NCBI RefSeq assembly: GCF_025264685.1
Contig: NZ_CP073721.1
Span: forward strand, 2,719,001 to 2,783,000
Origin: Dactylosporangium roseum
GTDB lineage: Bacteria > Actinomycetota > Actinomycetes > Mycobacteriales > Micromonosporaceae
Length of the DNA stretch: 64,000 bases
Direction: 5' to 3'
Position 1 is the first letter of the stretch, and the number at the start of each line of letters is the position of its first letter. The position numbers were made by a program, and so were the translations under genes. The notes under the pieces were generated by a model, which was not told where the DNA came from, did no database searches, and was given only the letters and a program-made list of their open reading frames with translations. This document shows positions 40,539 through 48,810 of this stretch, in pieces.

Positions 40539-43466
40539 CTACGTCCGGTTCTGCGTGGTCGCGATGTAGTCGGCCAGGTCGCGCAGCCGCGGATGCTCGA
40601 ACACCGCGACCATCGGGATGCCGATCCTGCCGTCGCGGCGAAGCCGCGCCACCACCCGGATCGCGAGCGCCGAGTGGCCGCCGAGGTCGAAGAAGTTGTC
40701 GTGGGCGGTGACGTCCTGCGCGCCGAGCACGTCGGACCAGACCGCCGCGAGCAGTTCCTCGATCGGGCCCAGCGGCGCGTCGTCGCCGGTCGCGTCCGGG
40801 CCGGGCGCGGCGGTGACGGACTCCCGGGTGGGCGGCGGCAACCGCCCTTCGTCCACCTTCCCGTTGACGGTGAGCGGGAAACGGTCCGTCGGGACGAACA
40901 TCGACGGGACCATGAACTCGGGGAGGCGGTCGGCACACCAGCGGCGCAGGGCCGGCGCGTCCATCGGCGAGCCGGTTCGGCAGTAGGCGGCGATGCCCTC
41001 CCCGGACGGCAGGTCGTCGCGGACCGTCACGAGCGTCTCCAGCACGTCCGGCGCCGAGCCGACGACGGCCTCGATCTCGCCCAGCTCGATCCGGTAGCCG
41101 CGCACCTTCACCTGCCGGTCGGCGCGGCCGGCGAACTCGAGCAGGCCGTCGGGACGCCAGCGGGCACGGTCCCCGGTGTGGTACATCCGCGAGCCGTCAC
41201 CGGCCACGACGTCGCACACGAAGCGCTCGGCGGTCAGCCCCGGTCGCCCCCGGTAGCCACGGGCCAGCCCGCCACCGGCGATGTAGAGGTCACCGGTCAT
41301 GCCCACGGGGACGGGACGCATCCACGCGTCGAGGACGTAGAGCCGCACACCGGGCAGGGGACGGCCGATGTTCGGCCGCCCGGAGCCGCGCACCCAGCCG
41401 AAGCTGGCGTCCACGGTGCACTCCGTCGGCCCGTACAGGTTGACGGCCCCGGCGTGCCCCGTCCGCTCCAGCTCGTCGAGCTCCTTCCACAGTGGAGCGC
41501 CGATGTCCTCGCCGCCGACGAGCAGCCGCAGCGGCCGGCCGTCCGGCGGGTCGACGGCACGCAGGTGCGGCAGGGCCAGGCGCAGGTGCGAGGGCGTGAT
41601 GTCGACGGCGGCGAGCCGCTCGGAGACGACGGTCTCGGCCAGCGCCGCCGGGTCGGCCCGGGTCTGCTCGTCCAGCAGGATCAGCGTGTCGCCGCGGCAC
41701 AGCCGGGTCCACTGCTGCACGGAGGCGTCGAAGGAGACGCTCGCGTTCCAGGCCACCCGCTCGCCGGGCGCGTCGGCGATCTCGGCGTGTTCGAGGGCAC
41801 GCAGCAGGTTCGCCACGGCACCATGGGTGATCTGCACGCCCTTGGGCCGGCCGGTGGAGCCGGAAGTGTAGATTTCGTAGGCGATGTGTCGCGCGTCCAC
41901 CGCGACCGGCGTGCGGCCCGCGCCGGTGACGCCGCCGAGTGTCGCCGGGTCGTCGAGCACGAGCGGCCGCGCGCCGGTGCCCGCCGGGATTCGTGCGGCG
42001 ACCGACGAGTGGGTGAGCACGATCGGTGCGCCGCAGTCGGCCAGCAGCCACGCGATCCGCTCCCGCGGATAGGACGGGTCGACCGGCACGTAGGCGGCGC
42101 CGGCCTTGAGCACGCCGAAGACCGCGACCACGAGGTCGTGGATCCGCGGCAGGCACAGCGCGACCGCCGACTCGGCCCCGATCCCGCGGGCGGACAGCAG
42201 CGCGGCGAGCCGCTCGGCCTCGCGGTCCAGCGCGCCGAACGTCACGGTCCGCTCCGCCACGACCGCCGGCCGGTCCGGGTGTGCGGCGGCGACGTGGGCG
42301 AGCAACTCGTGGACGGGCACGAACGGCCCCGGCCGCGCCGGTCCGCCGTCGCCGCGGTCGAGCACCCTGGCGCGCTCCCGCGGCGTGCACAGCGCCAGCC
42401 GGACCAGTGGCACGTCGGGCTCGGCGGTCACCGACCCGAGCAGCGTGCGGAGCCGGTCGCCGAGCCGCTCCACGGCGGCGCGGGCGACGGCATCGGCCGG
42501 GTAGTCCAGGTCCAGGCGCAGCCGGCCGCCGTCGTGCCGGTGGCGCAGCACGATCTCCCGGTCGGCGGGCTCGGCGACCAGCTCGACCAGCTCGGCGTCC
42601 AGCCCGGCGAAGGCGAGCGCCGGCGGCCGGTCCTCTTCCACCACGACCCGCACGCCGGCCGACGCGTCCGGTGTGGACTGTCGAGCGGCGGCGGCGAGCG
42701 CCGTGCGGGCGCTCGCCGCCAGGTCGCGGAAGGTCGACCGCTCGTCCACGTCGAGGGCCAGTGCCACCGGGTCGCCGGACGGCCCGAGCAGCCCCGCCGC
42801 CGGCTCGTCGGTGCCGCCGTCGCGGGCCAGCACGACGGCGCAGGCGGCGGCCACCGCGGCCGCCCGGTCGCCCAGCGCCGCCACGTCGGGCAGGTCCAGG
42901 CTCACCCGGGCCACCTGCCGGCCCACGCCGGGCTCCGCGCGGGTCCGGTGCCGCGGCGCGGCCACCGGGCGGTGCCCTTCCGGGTCGTTCACGCTGGAGG
43001 TGTACTGCTCGGCGAGCGCCTCGAGCAGGCCGGCGAGCGAACGGCGATCGGCCGCCAGCTCGTGGACCGCCAGCGCGAGCAGGTGCTCCCGGGGGCCGAG
43101 GTCGAACAGCCGGGCCCGCAGCAGCGCCCCGTCGGCGAGGTCGAACGGGTCGTCCCGGAGCGCGGCACGCGGCTCGACCCGGGCCTTGCGGACCCGCTCC
43201 ACGACGAGGTCCACGGCGTACGGCTCGACGGTCCGCAGGACCGGGTCGGCACCGCCCTCGAGGACCGCCGTGCGCAGCTCGCCGTGCCGCTCCACCAGCG
43301 CCGTCAGGGCCCGGCTCAGCGCGTCGACGTCGAGTCGGCCGGTCAGCCGCACCTGGCAGCACACGGCACGGTCGGCGGCACCCGTCTGCGCGTACCGCCG
43401 CAGGAGCCGCCGCTGCCGGCGCGACGGGGCCACGGTGGACCTCGAGGTGGACATCAGCTCGGTCAT
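40539..43466 (-). CDS. NRPS: degenerate C-A-T
   Basis: A 975-residue one-module synthetase. The N-terminal condensation domain (about 15-370) is damaged: the HHxxxDG motif reads HELAADR (135-141), with Glu for the catalytic His and Arg for Gly, so it may only have a structural role. The A domain (about 385-860) shows YTSGSTGRPKG and FDASVQQW with the normal Asp; NLYGPTECTVDAS is near the pocket. Its amino acid cannot be read safely. T carries LGGHS with Ser932. ATG 43466 has AAGGTGA upstream. It starts six bases after a type II thioesterase gene. Confidence 0.85.
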   Translation of the reverse strand: MTELMSTSRSTVAPSRRQRRLLRRYAQTGAADRAVCCQVRLTGRLDVDALSRALTALVERHGELRTAVLEGGADPVLRTVEPYAVDLVVERVRKARVEPRAALRDDPFDLADGALLRARLFDLGPREHLLALAVHELAADRRSLAGLLEALAEQYTSSVNDPEGHRPVAAPRHRTRAEPGVGRQVARVSLDLPDVAALGDRAAAVAAACAVVLARDGGTDEPAAGLLGPSGDPVALALDVDERSTFRDLAASARTALAAAARQSTPDASAGVRVVVEEDRPPALAFAGLDAELVELVAEPADREIVLRHRHDGGRLRLDLDYPADAVARAAVERLGDRLRTLLGSVTAEPDVPLVRLALCTPRERARVLDRGDGGPARPGPFVPVHELLAHVAAAHPDRPAVVAERTVTFGALDREAERLAALLSARGIGAESAVALCLPRIHDLVVAVFGVLKAGAAYVPVDPSYPRERIAWLLADCGAPIVLTHSSVAARIPAGTGARPLVLDDPATLGGVTGAGRTPVAVDARHIAYEIYTSGSTGRPKGVQITHGAVANLLRALEHAEIADAPGERVAWNASVSFDASVQQWTRLCRGDTLILLDEQTRADPAALAETVVSERLAAVDITPSHLRLALPHLRAVDPPDGRPLRLLVGGEDIGAPLWKELDELERTGHAGAVNLYGPTECTVDASFGWVRGSGRPNIGRPLPGVRLYVLDAWMRPVPVGMTGDLYIAGGGLARGYRGRPGLTAERFVCDVVAGDGSRMYHTGDRARWRPDGLLEFAGRADRQVKVRGYRIELGEIEAVVGSAPDVLETLVTVRDDLPSGEGIAAYCRTGSPMDAPALRRWCADRLPEFMVPSMFVPTDRFPLTVNGKVDEGRLPPPTRESVTAAPGPDATGDDAPLGPIEELLAAVWSDVLGAQDVTAHDNFFDLGGHSALAIRVVARLRRDGRIGIPMVAVFEHPRLRDLADYIATTQNRT

Positions 43467-43472
43467 CGACCG

Positions 43473-44276
43473 TCACCTTTCTCCGCGCCGCCGGCGTCGA
43501 CCCGGGAGGCGGTCGTGGACGAGCGCCGCCACGGTCTCCTGCTGGTCCAGCAGGTAGAAGTGACCACCCGGCAGGATGTGGACGTCCGCCGGTGCCGTGG
43601 ACCGCTCGGCCCAGGCGCGGCAGAGGCCGGGCGGGACGAGCAGGTCACGGTCGCCGCCGAGCACGACGATCGGGCAGCGCAGGCGGCGCGGCTCGGGACC
43701 GAAGTCGTAGTTGCGCTCGATCGTCAGGTCGGCGCGCAGCCCGTCGACGGCGAGGGCCAGGATCTCCGGCTCCGCCAGCAGCGCCGGGGACAGGCCGCCG
43801 TGCGTCTCCAGCAGCGCCGTGAGGTCCTCGTCGGACAGTGCGCCGTCCCGCGGCAGCGGGTTGGGCAGGTGCGGCGGGGGAGCCGCGGAGGCGACGAGTA
43901 CGGCGACGTCACGGTCGCGCTGCTGTAGCCGCCAGGCGAGCTCGAAACCGACCAGGGCGCCGAGGCTGTGGCCGAACAGGGCCAGCGGCCCGGCGATCCC
44001 GCCGGCCGAGCGCTCCAGCGGCGTGACCCACTCGTGGACCTCGCCGGCGTGCGGCTCGGTGTAGCGGGGTCCGCGCCCGGGGTACTGGGCGGCCAGCAGC
44101 CGCACGTCGGCGGGGAAGTGCCCGGCCCAGGTGGCGTAGCTGGCCGCGGTGCCGCCGGCGTGCGGCAGGAACAGCACCGTCGCGGTGGGCTCGGCCGGCT
44201 CGCGGCGTAGCCGCCACAGCCACGGGTCGTCGGTCGGGATCGGGCCGTCCGCACGGCGGGCGGTGCCGGTCGTCAT
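43473..44276 (-). CDS. Type II thioesterase
   Basis: A 267-residue alpha/beta hydrolase that clears misloaded carrier proteins. It has FLPHAGGTAASY, the nucleophile elbow GHSLG with Ser, VLGGDRDLLVP with Asp and LPGGHFYL with His, a complete triad. ATG 44276 overlaps the amidotransferase stop (ATGA). It differs from the second, altered thioesterase at 58049-58828, and probably does the normal editing for this cluster. Confidence 0.9.
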   Translation of the reverse strand: MTTGTARRADGPIPTDDPWLWRLRREPAEPTATVLFLPHAGGTAASYATWAGHFPADVRLLAAQYPGRGPRYTEPHAGEVHEWVTPLERSAGGIAGPLALFGHSLGALVGFELAWRLQQRDRDVAVLVASAAPPPHLPNPLPRDGALSDEDLTALLETHGGLSPALLAEPEILALAVDGLRADLTIERNYDFGPEPRRLRCPIVVLGGDRDLLVPPGLCRAWAERSTAPADVHILPGGHFYLLDQQETVAALVHDRLPGRRRRRGER

Positions 44277-44866
44277 GCGGCACTCCGCGGGCCGGTCGGG
44301 CACCGTTTGAGGAAGTTCGCGAGCAGGCGCCTGCCGTCCTCGGTGCACACACTCTCCGGATGGAACTGGACCGTCTCGACCGGGAACCGCTCGTGCCGCA
44401 GCCCCATGACGTAGCCGTCGTCATCCGAGCGGGCGGTGATCTGCAACGCGTCGGGCAGCGTCTCGGGGACCACGACGAGCGAGTGGTACCGCGTGGCGAG
44501 GAACGGGCTCGGGCAGCCGTCGAAGAGCCCGGCACCGTCGTGGCGGATCGGGCTGGTCTTGCCGTGCACGAGGTGCTCGGCCGGGCGCACGTCGGCGCCG
44601 AAGGCGACCGCGACCGCCTGATGGCCCAGGCAGACGCCGAGGATCGGCAACCGTCCGGCGAAGTGCCGCACCAGCTCGACGTGCCCGGAGTCGCTCGGAT
44701 GACCCGGTCCGGGGCCGAGCACGATCGCGTCCGGACGCATCCGCTCGACGGCGCCGGTGCTCAGTTCGTCCGGGCGTGCGACCACCGGCCCGGCGCCGAG
44801 GCTCAGCAGGTACTGCCGGATGATGTGGACGAAACTGTCGTAGGCGTCGACGACAAGGGTCTTCAC
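44273..44866 (-). CDS. Glutamine amidotransferase, TrpG/PabA type
   Basis: A 197-residue class I amidotransferase that makes ammonia for its chorismate-binding partner. The oxyanion region LGPGPGHPSDSG, the nucleophile GVCLGHQAVAVAFG and the His/Glu pair in FHPESVCTEDG are intact. ATG 44866 overlaps the stop of the TrpE-like gene. The pair is cluster-borne, next to a DAHP synthase. Confidence 0.92.
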   Translation of the reverse strand: MKTLVVDAYDSFVHIIRQYLLSLGAGPVVARPDELSTGAVERMRPDAIVLGPGPGHPSDSGHVELVRHFAGRLPILGVCLGHQAVAVAFGADVRPAEHLVHGKTSPIRHDGAGLFDGCPSPFLATRYHSLVVVPETLPDALQITARSDDDGYVMGLRHERFPVETVQFHPESVCTEDGRRLLANFLKRCPTGPRSAA

Positions 44867-46452
44867 AGCGGCAACTCCCGATCGGTGACGGCCCAGTACG
44901 GTGCGGACATCTTCACCAGCGACTCACGCCACTCGCGGCCGGGTTCGGAGTCGGCGACGACGCCGGCGGAGGCCCGGATGCGGTAGCGCTCGCCCTGGTG
45001 GAAGAGGGTCCGGATGACCAGGGCCAGGTTGACGTGACCGGCGACGTCGACGAGTCCGACCGCCCCGGCGTACAGGCCCCGGCGGCTGGCCTCGACCGAC
45101 TCGATGATCTCCATGGCGCGGATCTTCGGCGCGCCGGTCATCGTGCCCGCCGGGAACAGCGCCCGGATCACCTCGAAGCTGTCGGCGGACTCGTCGAGCC
45201 GGCCGGCGACGGTGGAGACCAGGTGGAGTACGTGTGAGTACGCCTCGACCTCCAGCAGCTCGCCGGTGTTGAGGCTGCCACCGCGGCAGACCCGGCCGAT
45301 GTCGTTGCGGCACAGGTCCACGAGCATCACGTGTTCGGCGACCTCCTTCGGGTCGTTGCGCAACCGTGCCGCCACCCGGTCCTCGGCCGCGCCGGTCGGA
45401 TCCTCGCCGTGCTGCCCGGGCCGCGGTGCGGTGCCGGCGATCGGCCGCATGACGATCTCGCCGTCACTGACCCGGACGAACAGCTCCGGACTCGCGCCGA
45501 TCAGGGTCTGCTCGCCGACGGGGCACAGGAACATGTACGGCGACGGGTTGCGTGAGCGCAGCCGCCGGTACACGTCCGGCGGGGCGGCGTGGCTGTGCAC
45601 GACCAGGTCGTGACCGATCTGCACCTGGTAGACGTCGCCGATCTCGATGTGGTGCAGGCAGCGCCGCACGTCGGCGGTGAACCGCGCCTCGGTCAGTTCG
45701 TCGCTGACCGACACCGGCGGGCAGATGTCCGGGCACCCGTCCGGGCCGGCGCCGGCCGTCCCGCCAGCGTCGGCCACGCAGGCGGTCAGGACGTCCTCGA
45801 GGTCGGCTGCCGGCGGGTCGTCCCACGCCGGCGAACGGTGCACGAGCAGCTCGGCGGTGCCGCTCCGCAGGTCGATCCGCACGTGGCTGCGGTGCAGGAC
45901 GAGGGCGACGTCGGGCCCGTCCGGGCGGCGGGCGATGCGCCACGGCAGCCGCTCGACGTACCGTGCGGTGTCGTAGCCGAAGAACGTGAGGAACCCGAAG
46001 GTGAACCGGTCGGTGCTGCCCTCGGCGTCGAACACGGCCCTGACCCGGCGCAGCAGCTCCCACAGCCGGCGCGGGTCGGACAGCCACGGCCCCTGACCGT
46101 CGACCGCGAGCAGGTCCGCCACGGCGGCGCGCACGACGGCGGCGAGCGCGGGCGCGCCGGTGACCTCGACGCGCTCCTGGTTCACCCGGACTGCCAGCAC
46201 CGGGCCGACGCCCAGATACGCGTAGCGGCTGTCCTCGGTCGCCCCGCCGGGCTGCGATTCGAGCAGGAAGACCGCGCGGTCGCCGAAGCGGCGGGACAGT
46301 GCCCGGTGCATCGCCAGCGGGTCGCCGAGCGGCACCGGGCGGCACTCGGTGCGGACCGGTACCGTGCCCGCGCGAGCCGGTCCGGCGTCCGGCCGTGGCC
46401 CGGGACGCCGGGCAGCGTTCGGACTCCTCGGCAGCGTGGTCACGGTGCTCAT
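44863..46452 (-). CDS. Chorismate-utilising synthase, anthranilate/aminodeoxyisochorismate (TrpE) type
   Basis: A 529-residue chorismate-binding enzyme: RPIAGTAPRPG, AEHVMLVDLCRNDIGRV, VEAYSHVLHLVS and the PAGTMTGAPKIRAMEIIE block. The residue in PIxGT is Ala, as in anthranilate and 2-amino-2-deoxyisochorismate synthases; PabB enzymes have Lys here. So with the amidotransferase it most likely aminates C2 of chorismate. Whether it also removes pyruvate to give anthranilate cannot be decided. ATG 46452 overlaps the flavoprotein stop. With the DAHP synthase it points to an aminobenzoate starter for the A-T-Cy protein. Confidence 0.85.
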   Translation of the reverse strand: MSTVTTLPRSPNAARRPGPRPDAGPARAGTVPVRTECRPVPLGDPLAMHRALSRRFGDRAVFLLESQPGGATEDSRYAYLGVGPVLAVRVNQERVEVTGAPALAAVVRAAVADLLAVDGQGPWLSDPRRLWELLRRVRAVFDAEGSTDRFTFGFLTFFGYDTARYVERLPWRIARRPDGPDVALVLHRSHVRIDLRSGTAELLVHRSPAWDDPPAADLEDVLTACVADAGGTAGAGPDGCPDICPPVSVSDELTEARFTADVRRCLHHIEIGDVYQVQIGHDLVVHSHAAPPDVYRRLRSRNPSPYMFLCPVGEQTLIGASPELFVRVSDGEIVMRPIAGTAPRPGQHGEDPTGAAEDRVAARLRNDPKEVAEHVMLVDLCRNDIGRVCRGGSLNTGELLEVEAYSHVLHLVSTVAGRLDESADSFEVIRALFPAGTMTGAPKIRAMEIIESVEASRRGLYAGAVGLVDVAGHVNLALVIRTLFHQGERYRIRASAGVVADSEPGREWRESLVKMSAPYWAVTDRELPL

Positions 46453-47177
46453 CGCCCCGCGCGGGCCGCCGCCGGGATCGGCAGGTCCGGGTGTTCGGCG
46501 TGGTCCGGGCGACCCCCGGGCACCGACAGGCGGCTCGACCATTCGGTGTCGTCGCGAGGCACGAGGACCTCGGCGCCGGTGAGCCGGCGATGCTCGGCGA
46601 GCAGTTCGGCCAGGTCGAGCATCCGGTCGACCATGCGGCTGACCATGTCCAGGCCCTCGTCGTCGTGGCGTGCCTCGCCGGGCCGGTCGCCGTAGACGAT
46701 CGCCGGGAACCCGCTGCCGATCATGATCATGCGGTTGAGCAGGACGTTGAGGACGAGTTGGCTGAACACCTCGGTGTGGCTGTACCGGCGGCCGAGCACG
46801 ATGACGCCGCCGACCTTGTTGGTGAGCGGACGCTGGAACCGCAGGTGGCCGACGCCGGCGCGCTCGATGAACGCCTGCATCGGCCCGGCCGTGCCGAAGC
46901 CGTGCACCGGTGCCGCGAAGATGATGCCGTCGGCCGTCGTCATCCGCTCCACCGCGGCGGTGACGCCGTCCTCGACGGCGCACGGGGTGGTCCGGGTCAG
47001 GCAGTCGCCGCAGGGGCCGCAGGGCGTGATGTCCAATGTGGACACATCGACGACCTCGAGGCTCGCGTCGCGGGCGGCGAGCAACTGTGAACAATAGTCG
47101 AGAATGTCCGCCGTGTTGCCTCCGGTCCGTTCCGAGCCATTGATCGCAACGAATCGAATTCCGGGTGTACCGTGCAT
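46449..47177 (-). CDS. Iron-sulfur flavoprotein-like NADPH-dependent FMN reductase
   Basis: A 242-residue flavodoxin-fold protein. FMN-binding segments are NGSERTGGN (about 13-21) and APVHGFGTAGPMQAFIERAG. A compact cysteine motif C53-x2-C56-x2-C59-x6-C66 matches the cluster-binding motif of archaeal-type iron-sulfur flavoproteins, so a [4Fe-4S] cluster plus FMN is likely. ATG 47177 was chosen because GGAG lies seven bases upstream. It is the first gene of the leftward biosynthetic operon and divergent from the SARP gene. It may reduce an azoline, a quinone-like unit or a P450 partner; no assigned role. Confidence 0.8.
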   Translation of the reverse strand: MHGTPGIRFVAINGSERTGGNTADILDYCSQLLAARDASLEVVDVSTLDITPCGPCGDCLTRTTPCAVEDGVTAAVERMTTADGIIFAAPVHGFGTAGPMQAFIERAGVGHLRFQRPLTNKVGGVIVLGRRYSHTEVFSQLVLNVLLNRMIMIGSGFPAIVYGDRPGEARHDDEGLDMVSRMVDRMLDLAELLAEHRRLTGAEVLVPRDDTEWSSRLSVPGGRPDHAEHPDLPIPAAARAGR

Positions 47178-47459
47178 CGGTGGCTCCATCACTCCAGACG
47201 CCGGGAATCTTCGTCCGACCGTAGGGGGAGGCGGTTTTCTTCCGGTTACGAAGGCGCTTGAGCTGGGCCTCCGCCCGCGCCGGATCGCCTGATCGCGGAT
47301 GGCCATGTTTAAGCCCAGTGGTGCAGGTCAATACGGAACGTGGCGGAGAGCTGCGGGGGGAGACCAGCGGGTCGCCGTCCGTCGTGGCGCGGGCCGACCC
47401 GTTCACCCGCTGCGGCCGCTTCGCTTGCTCGGGGAAGGGCGGAACTTCGATGTGAAAGG

Positions 47460-48392
47460 ATGAACGTGAGGCAGCGGGAGGGCAACGGACGGCAGAACGC
47501 TGACGATTCCACGAGCAGGACGCAACCTGGTGGGCGGCTCGCCGAGCACCGCGACGCCGGATCCGTCGCGACGTCGTCGGGCGGCAACGGCATCTCGATC
47601 CACTACATGGGCCAGTTCTTCCTGGAGATCGACGGTCAGGCGGTGCGGCGCTGGCGTGCGGGACGGGCCCAGCGACTGTTCCAGTACCTGGTCATGCGGC
47701 ACGATCAGCCGGTGTCCAGCGAGACCTTGAACGAGGTGCTCTGGCCGGGCACCGCCACCCGCCAGGCGAGCGGGCTCAAGGTCGCGGTGCACGCACTTCG
47801 GGAGATCCTCAGCAACGCGCAGGGCAGGAACGCCGCCCGGCGCCGGTCCTCGGTCGAGCTGCTGTCGTGCAGCGGCGGTTACGTGCTGGAGACCAGAGAC
47901 GTCTCCATCGACTTCGAGGAACTGGCCGGGGAGGTCGAGTTCGCGCGGGCGCTGGAGCGTCAAGGTGAGGTCAAGGCCAGCCTCGACCACCACCGCGCCG
48001 CGGCGGACTGCTACAGCGGGCACTTTCTCGACGGCGAGTCCGAGGACTGGATCTACTCGCGGCGGGAGTGGCTCAAGGATCTGACGCTTCGCTCGCTCGA
48101 GCGGCTCGTGCAGGACGCGATGCGACACGGCGACCACGACGCGGCGATCGGCTACTGCCATCGGATGCTCGAGATCGATCCGTGTCATGAGGAGAGCTAC
48201 CAGGTGCTGATCCTGGCCCATGCCCGCCTGGGCCGCCTGGGCCGGGTCAAGTGCCTGTACGAGCTGTGCTGCAACCGGCTCAAGGAGGAACTGGACGTGG
48301 AGCCTGCCCCGGACACACAGCAGTTGGTGGCCCAGGCCGTCCGGGGCAGGCTGACCCGCCCCGGTCGCCGGCTGGCCGTCGGCACCGTGTGA
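47460..48392 (+). CDS. SARP/BTAD-family pathway activator
   Basis: A 310-residue regulator: a disordered N-terminus (about 45 residues), an OmpR-like winged helix (about 46-130; MGQFFLEIDGQAVRRWRAGRAQRLFQYLV) and a bacterial transcriptional activation domain (about 150-295; FEELAGEVEFARALERQGEV, DWIYSRREWLKDL, HEESYQVLILAHARLGR). SARPs activate antibiotic clusters by binding repeats near -35. ATG 47460 has only a poorly spaced AAGG upstream, so the start is uncertain by a few codons. It is divergent from the leftward operon and upstream of mbtH and the A-T-AOS gene, so it can control both arms. Confidence 0.85.
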   Translation: MNVRQREGNGRQNADDSTSRTQPGGRLAEHRDAGSVATSSGGNGISIHYMGQFFLEIDGQAVRRWRAGRAQRLFQYLVMRHDQPVSSETLNEVLWPGTATRQASGLKVAVHALREILSNAQGRNAARRRSSVELLSCSGGYVLETRDVSIDFEELAGEVEFARALERQGEVKASLDHHRAAADCYSGHFLDGESEDWIYSRREWLKDLTLRSLERLVQDAMRHGDHDAAIGYCHRMLEIDPCHEESYQVLILAHARLGRLGRVKCLYELCCNRLKEELDVEPAPDTQQLVAQAVRGRLTRPGRRLAVGTV

Positions 48393-48447
48393 GCCGGGGC
48401 GGTGCGCCAGCAGCGAAACGCGACGACACCGCGGGAGGCGACCTGAG

Positions 48448-48663
48448 ATGACCACCACCACCGGCCCTCGGCAATGGGCCGTACTGATCAACGACGAGGA
48501 CCAGTACTCGCTGTTCCCGAGCGAGCTCGCCGTGCCGGGCGGATGGCGCGAGGCGGGCTTCACCGGGGACAGGGAGGCGTGCCGGCGCTATGTCGACGAG
48601 CACTGGACGGACATGCGCCCGGCGAGCCTGCGCCGGGCGATGGACGGCGCCGGTTCCGGCTGA
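48448..48663 (+). CDS. MbtH-like NRPS chaperone
   Basis: A 71-residue MbtH-family protein: VLINDEDQYSLFP, VPGGWREAGF, and the family end WTDMRPASLRRAM, with the conserved Trp residues present. It binds adenylation domains and is needed for solubility or activity of many of them. ATG 48448 has GGGAGG upstream. It lies between the SARP gene and the A-T-AOS gene. Confidence 0.95.
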   Translation: MTTTTGPRQWAVLINDEDQYSLFPSELAVPGGWREAGFTGDREACRRYVDEHWTDMRPASLRRAMDGAGSG

Positions 48664-48667
48664 GTCC

Positions 48668-48699
48668 GTCTCCGGCCGGACGCCGGTCCGGCCGGAGAC
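48668..48699 (+). terminator. Strong GC hairpin after mbtH
   Basis: Perfect 13-bp arms GTCTCCGGCCGGA (48668-48680) and TCCGGCCGGAGAC (48687-48699) with a six-base loop start four bases after the mbtH stop. It probably separates or attenuates transcription between mbtH and the gene at 48811. There is no T-tract. Confidence 0.75.
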
Positions 48700-48810
48700 G
48701 CTGCCGGACCGGCGCCACGTAACGCCCGGCTAACCGGTCCGGTCCAGACTCAGGAGCGGTGCGGGCACCGCACCGTCGAGGTGTGACCCGACGTCGATCG
48801 GATTGAGACC

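Noticed and set aside
39048-43928. 1626-codon open frame on the plus strand
   Set aside because: It lies opposite the MFS, NRPS and thioesterase genes; composition is repetitive and no domain is visible.
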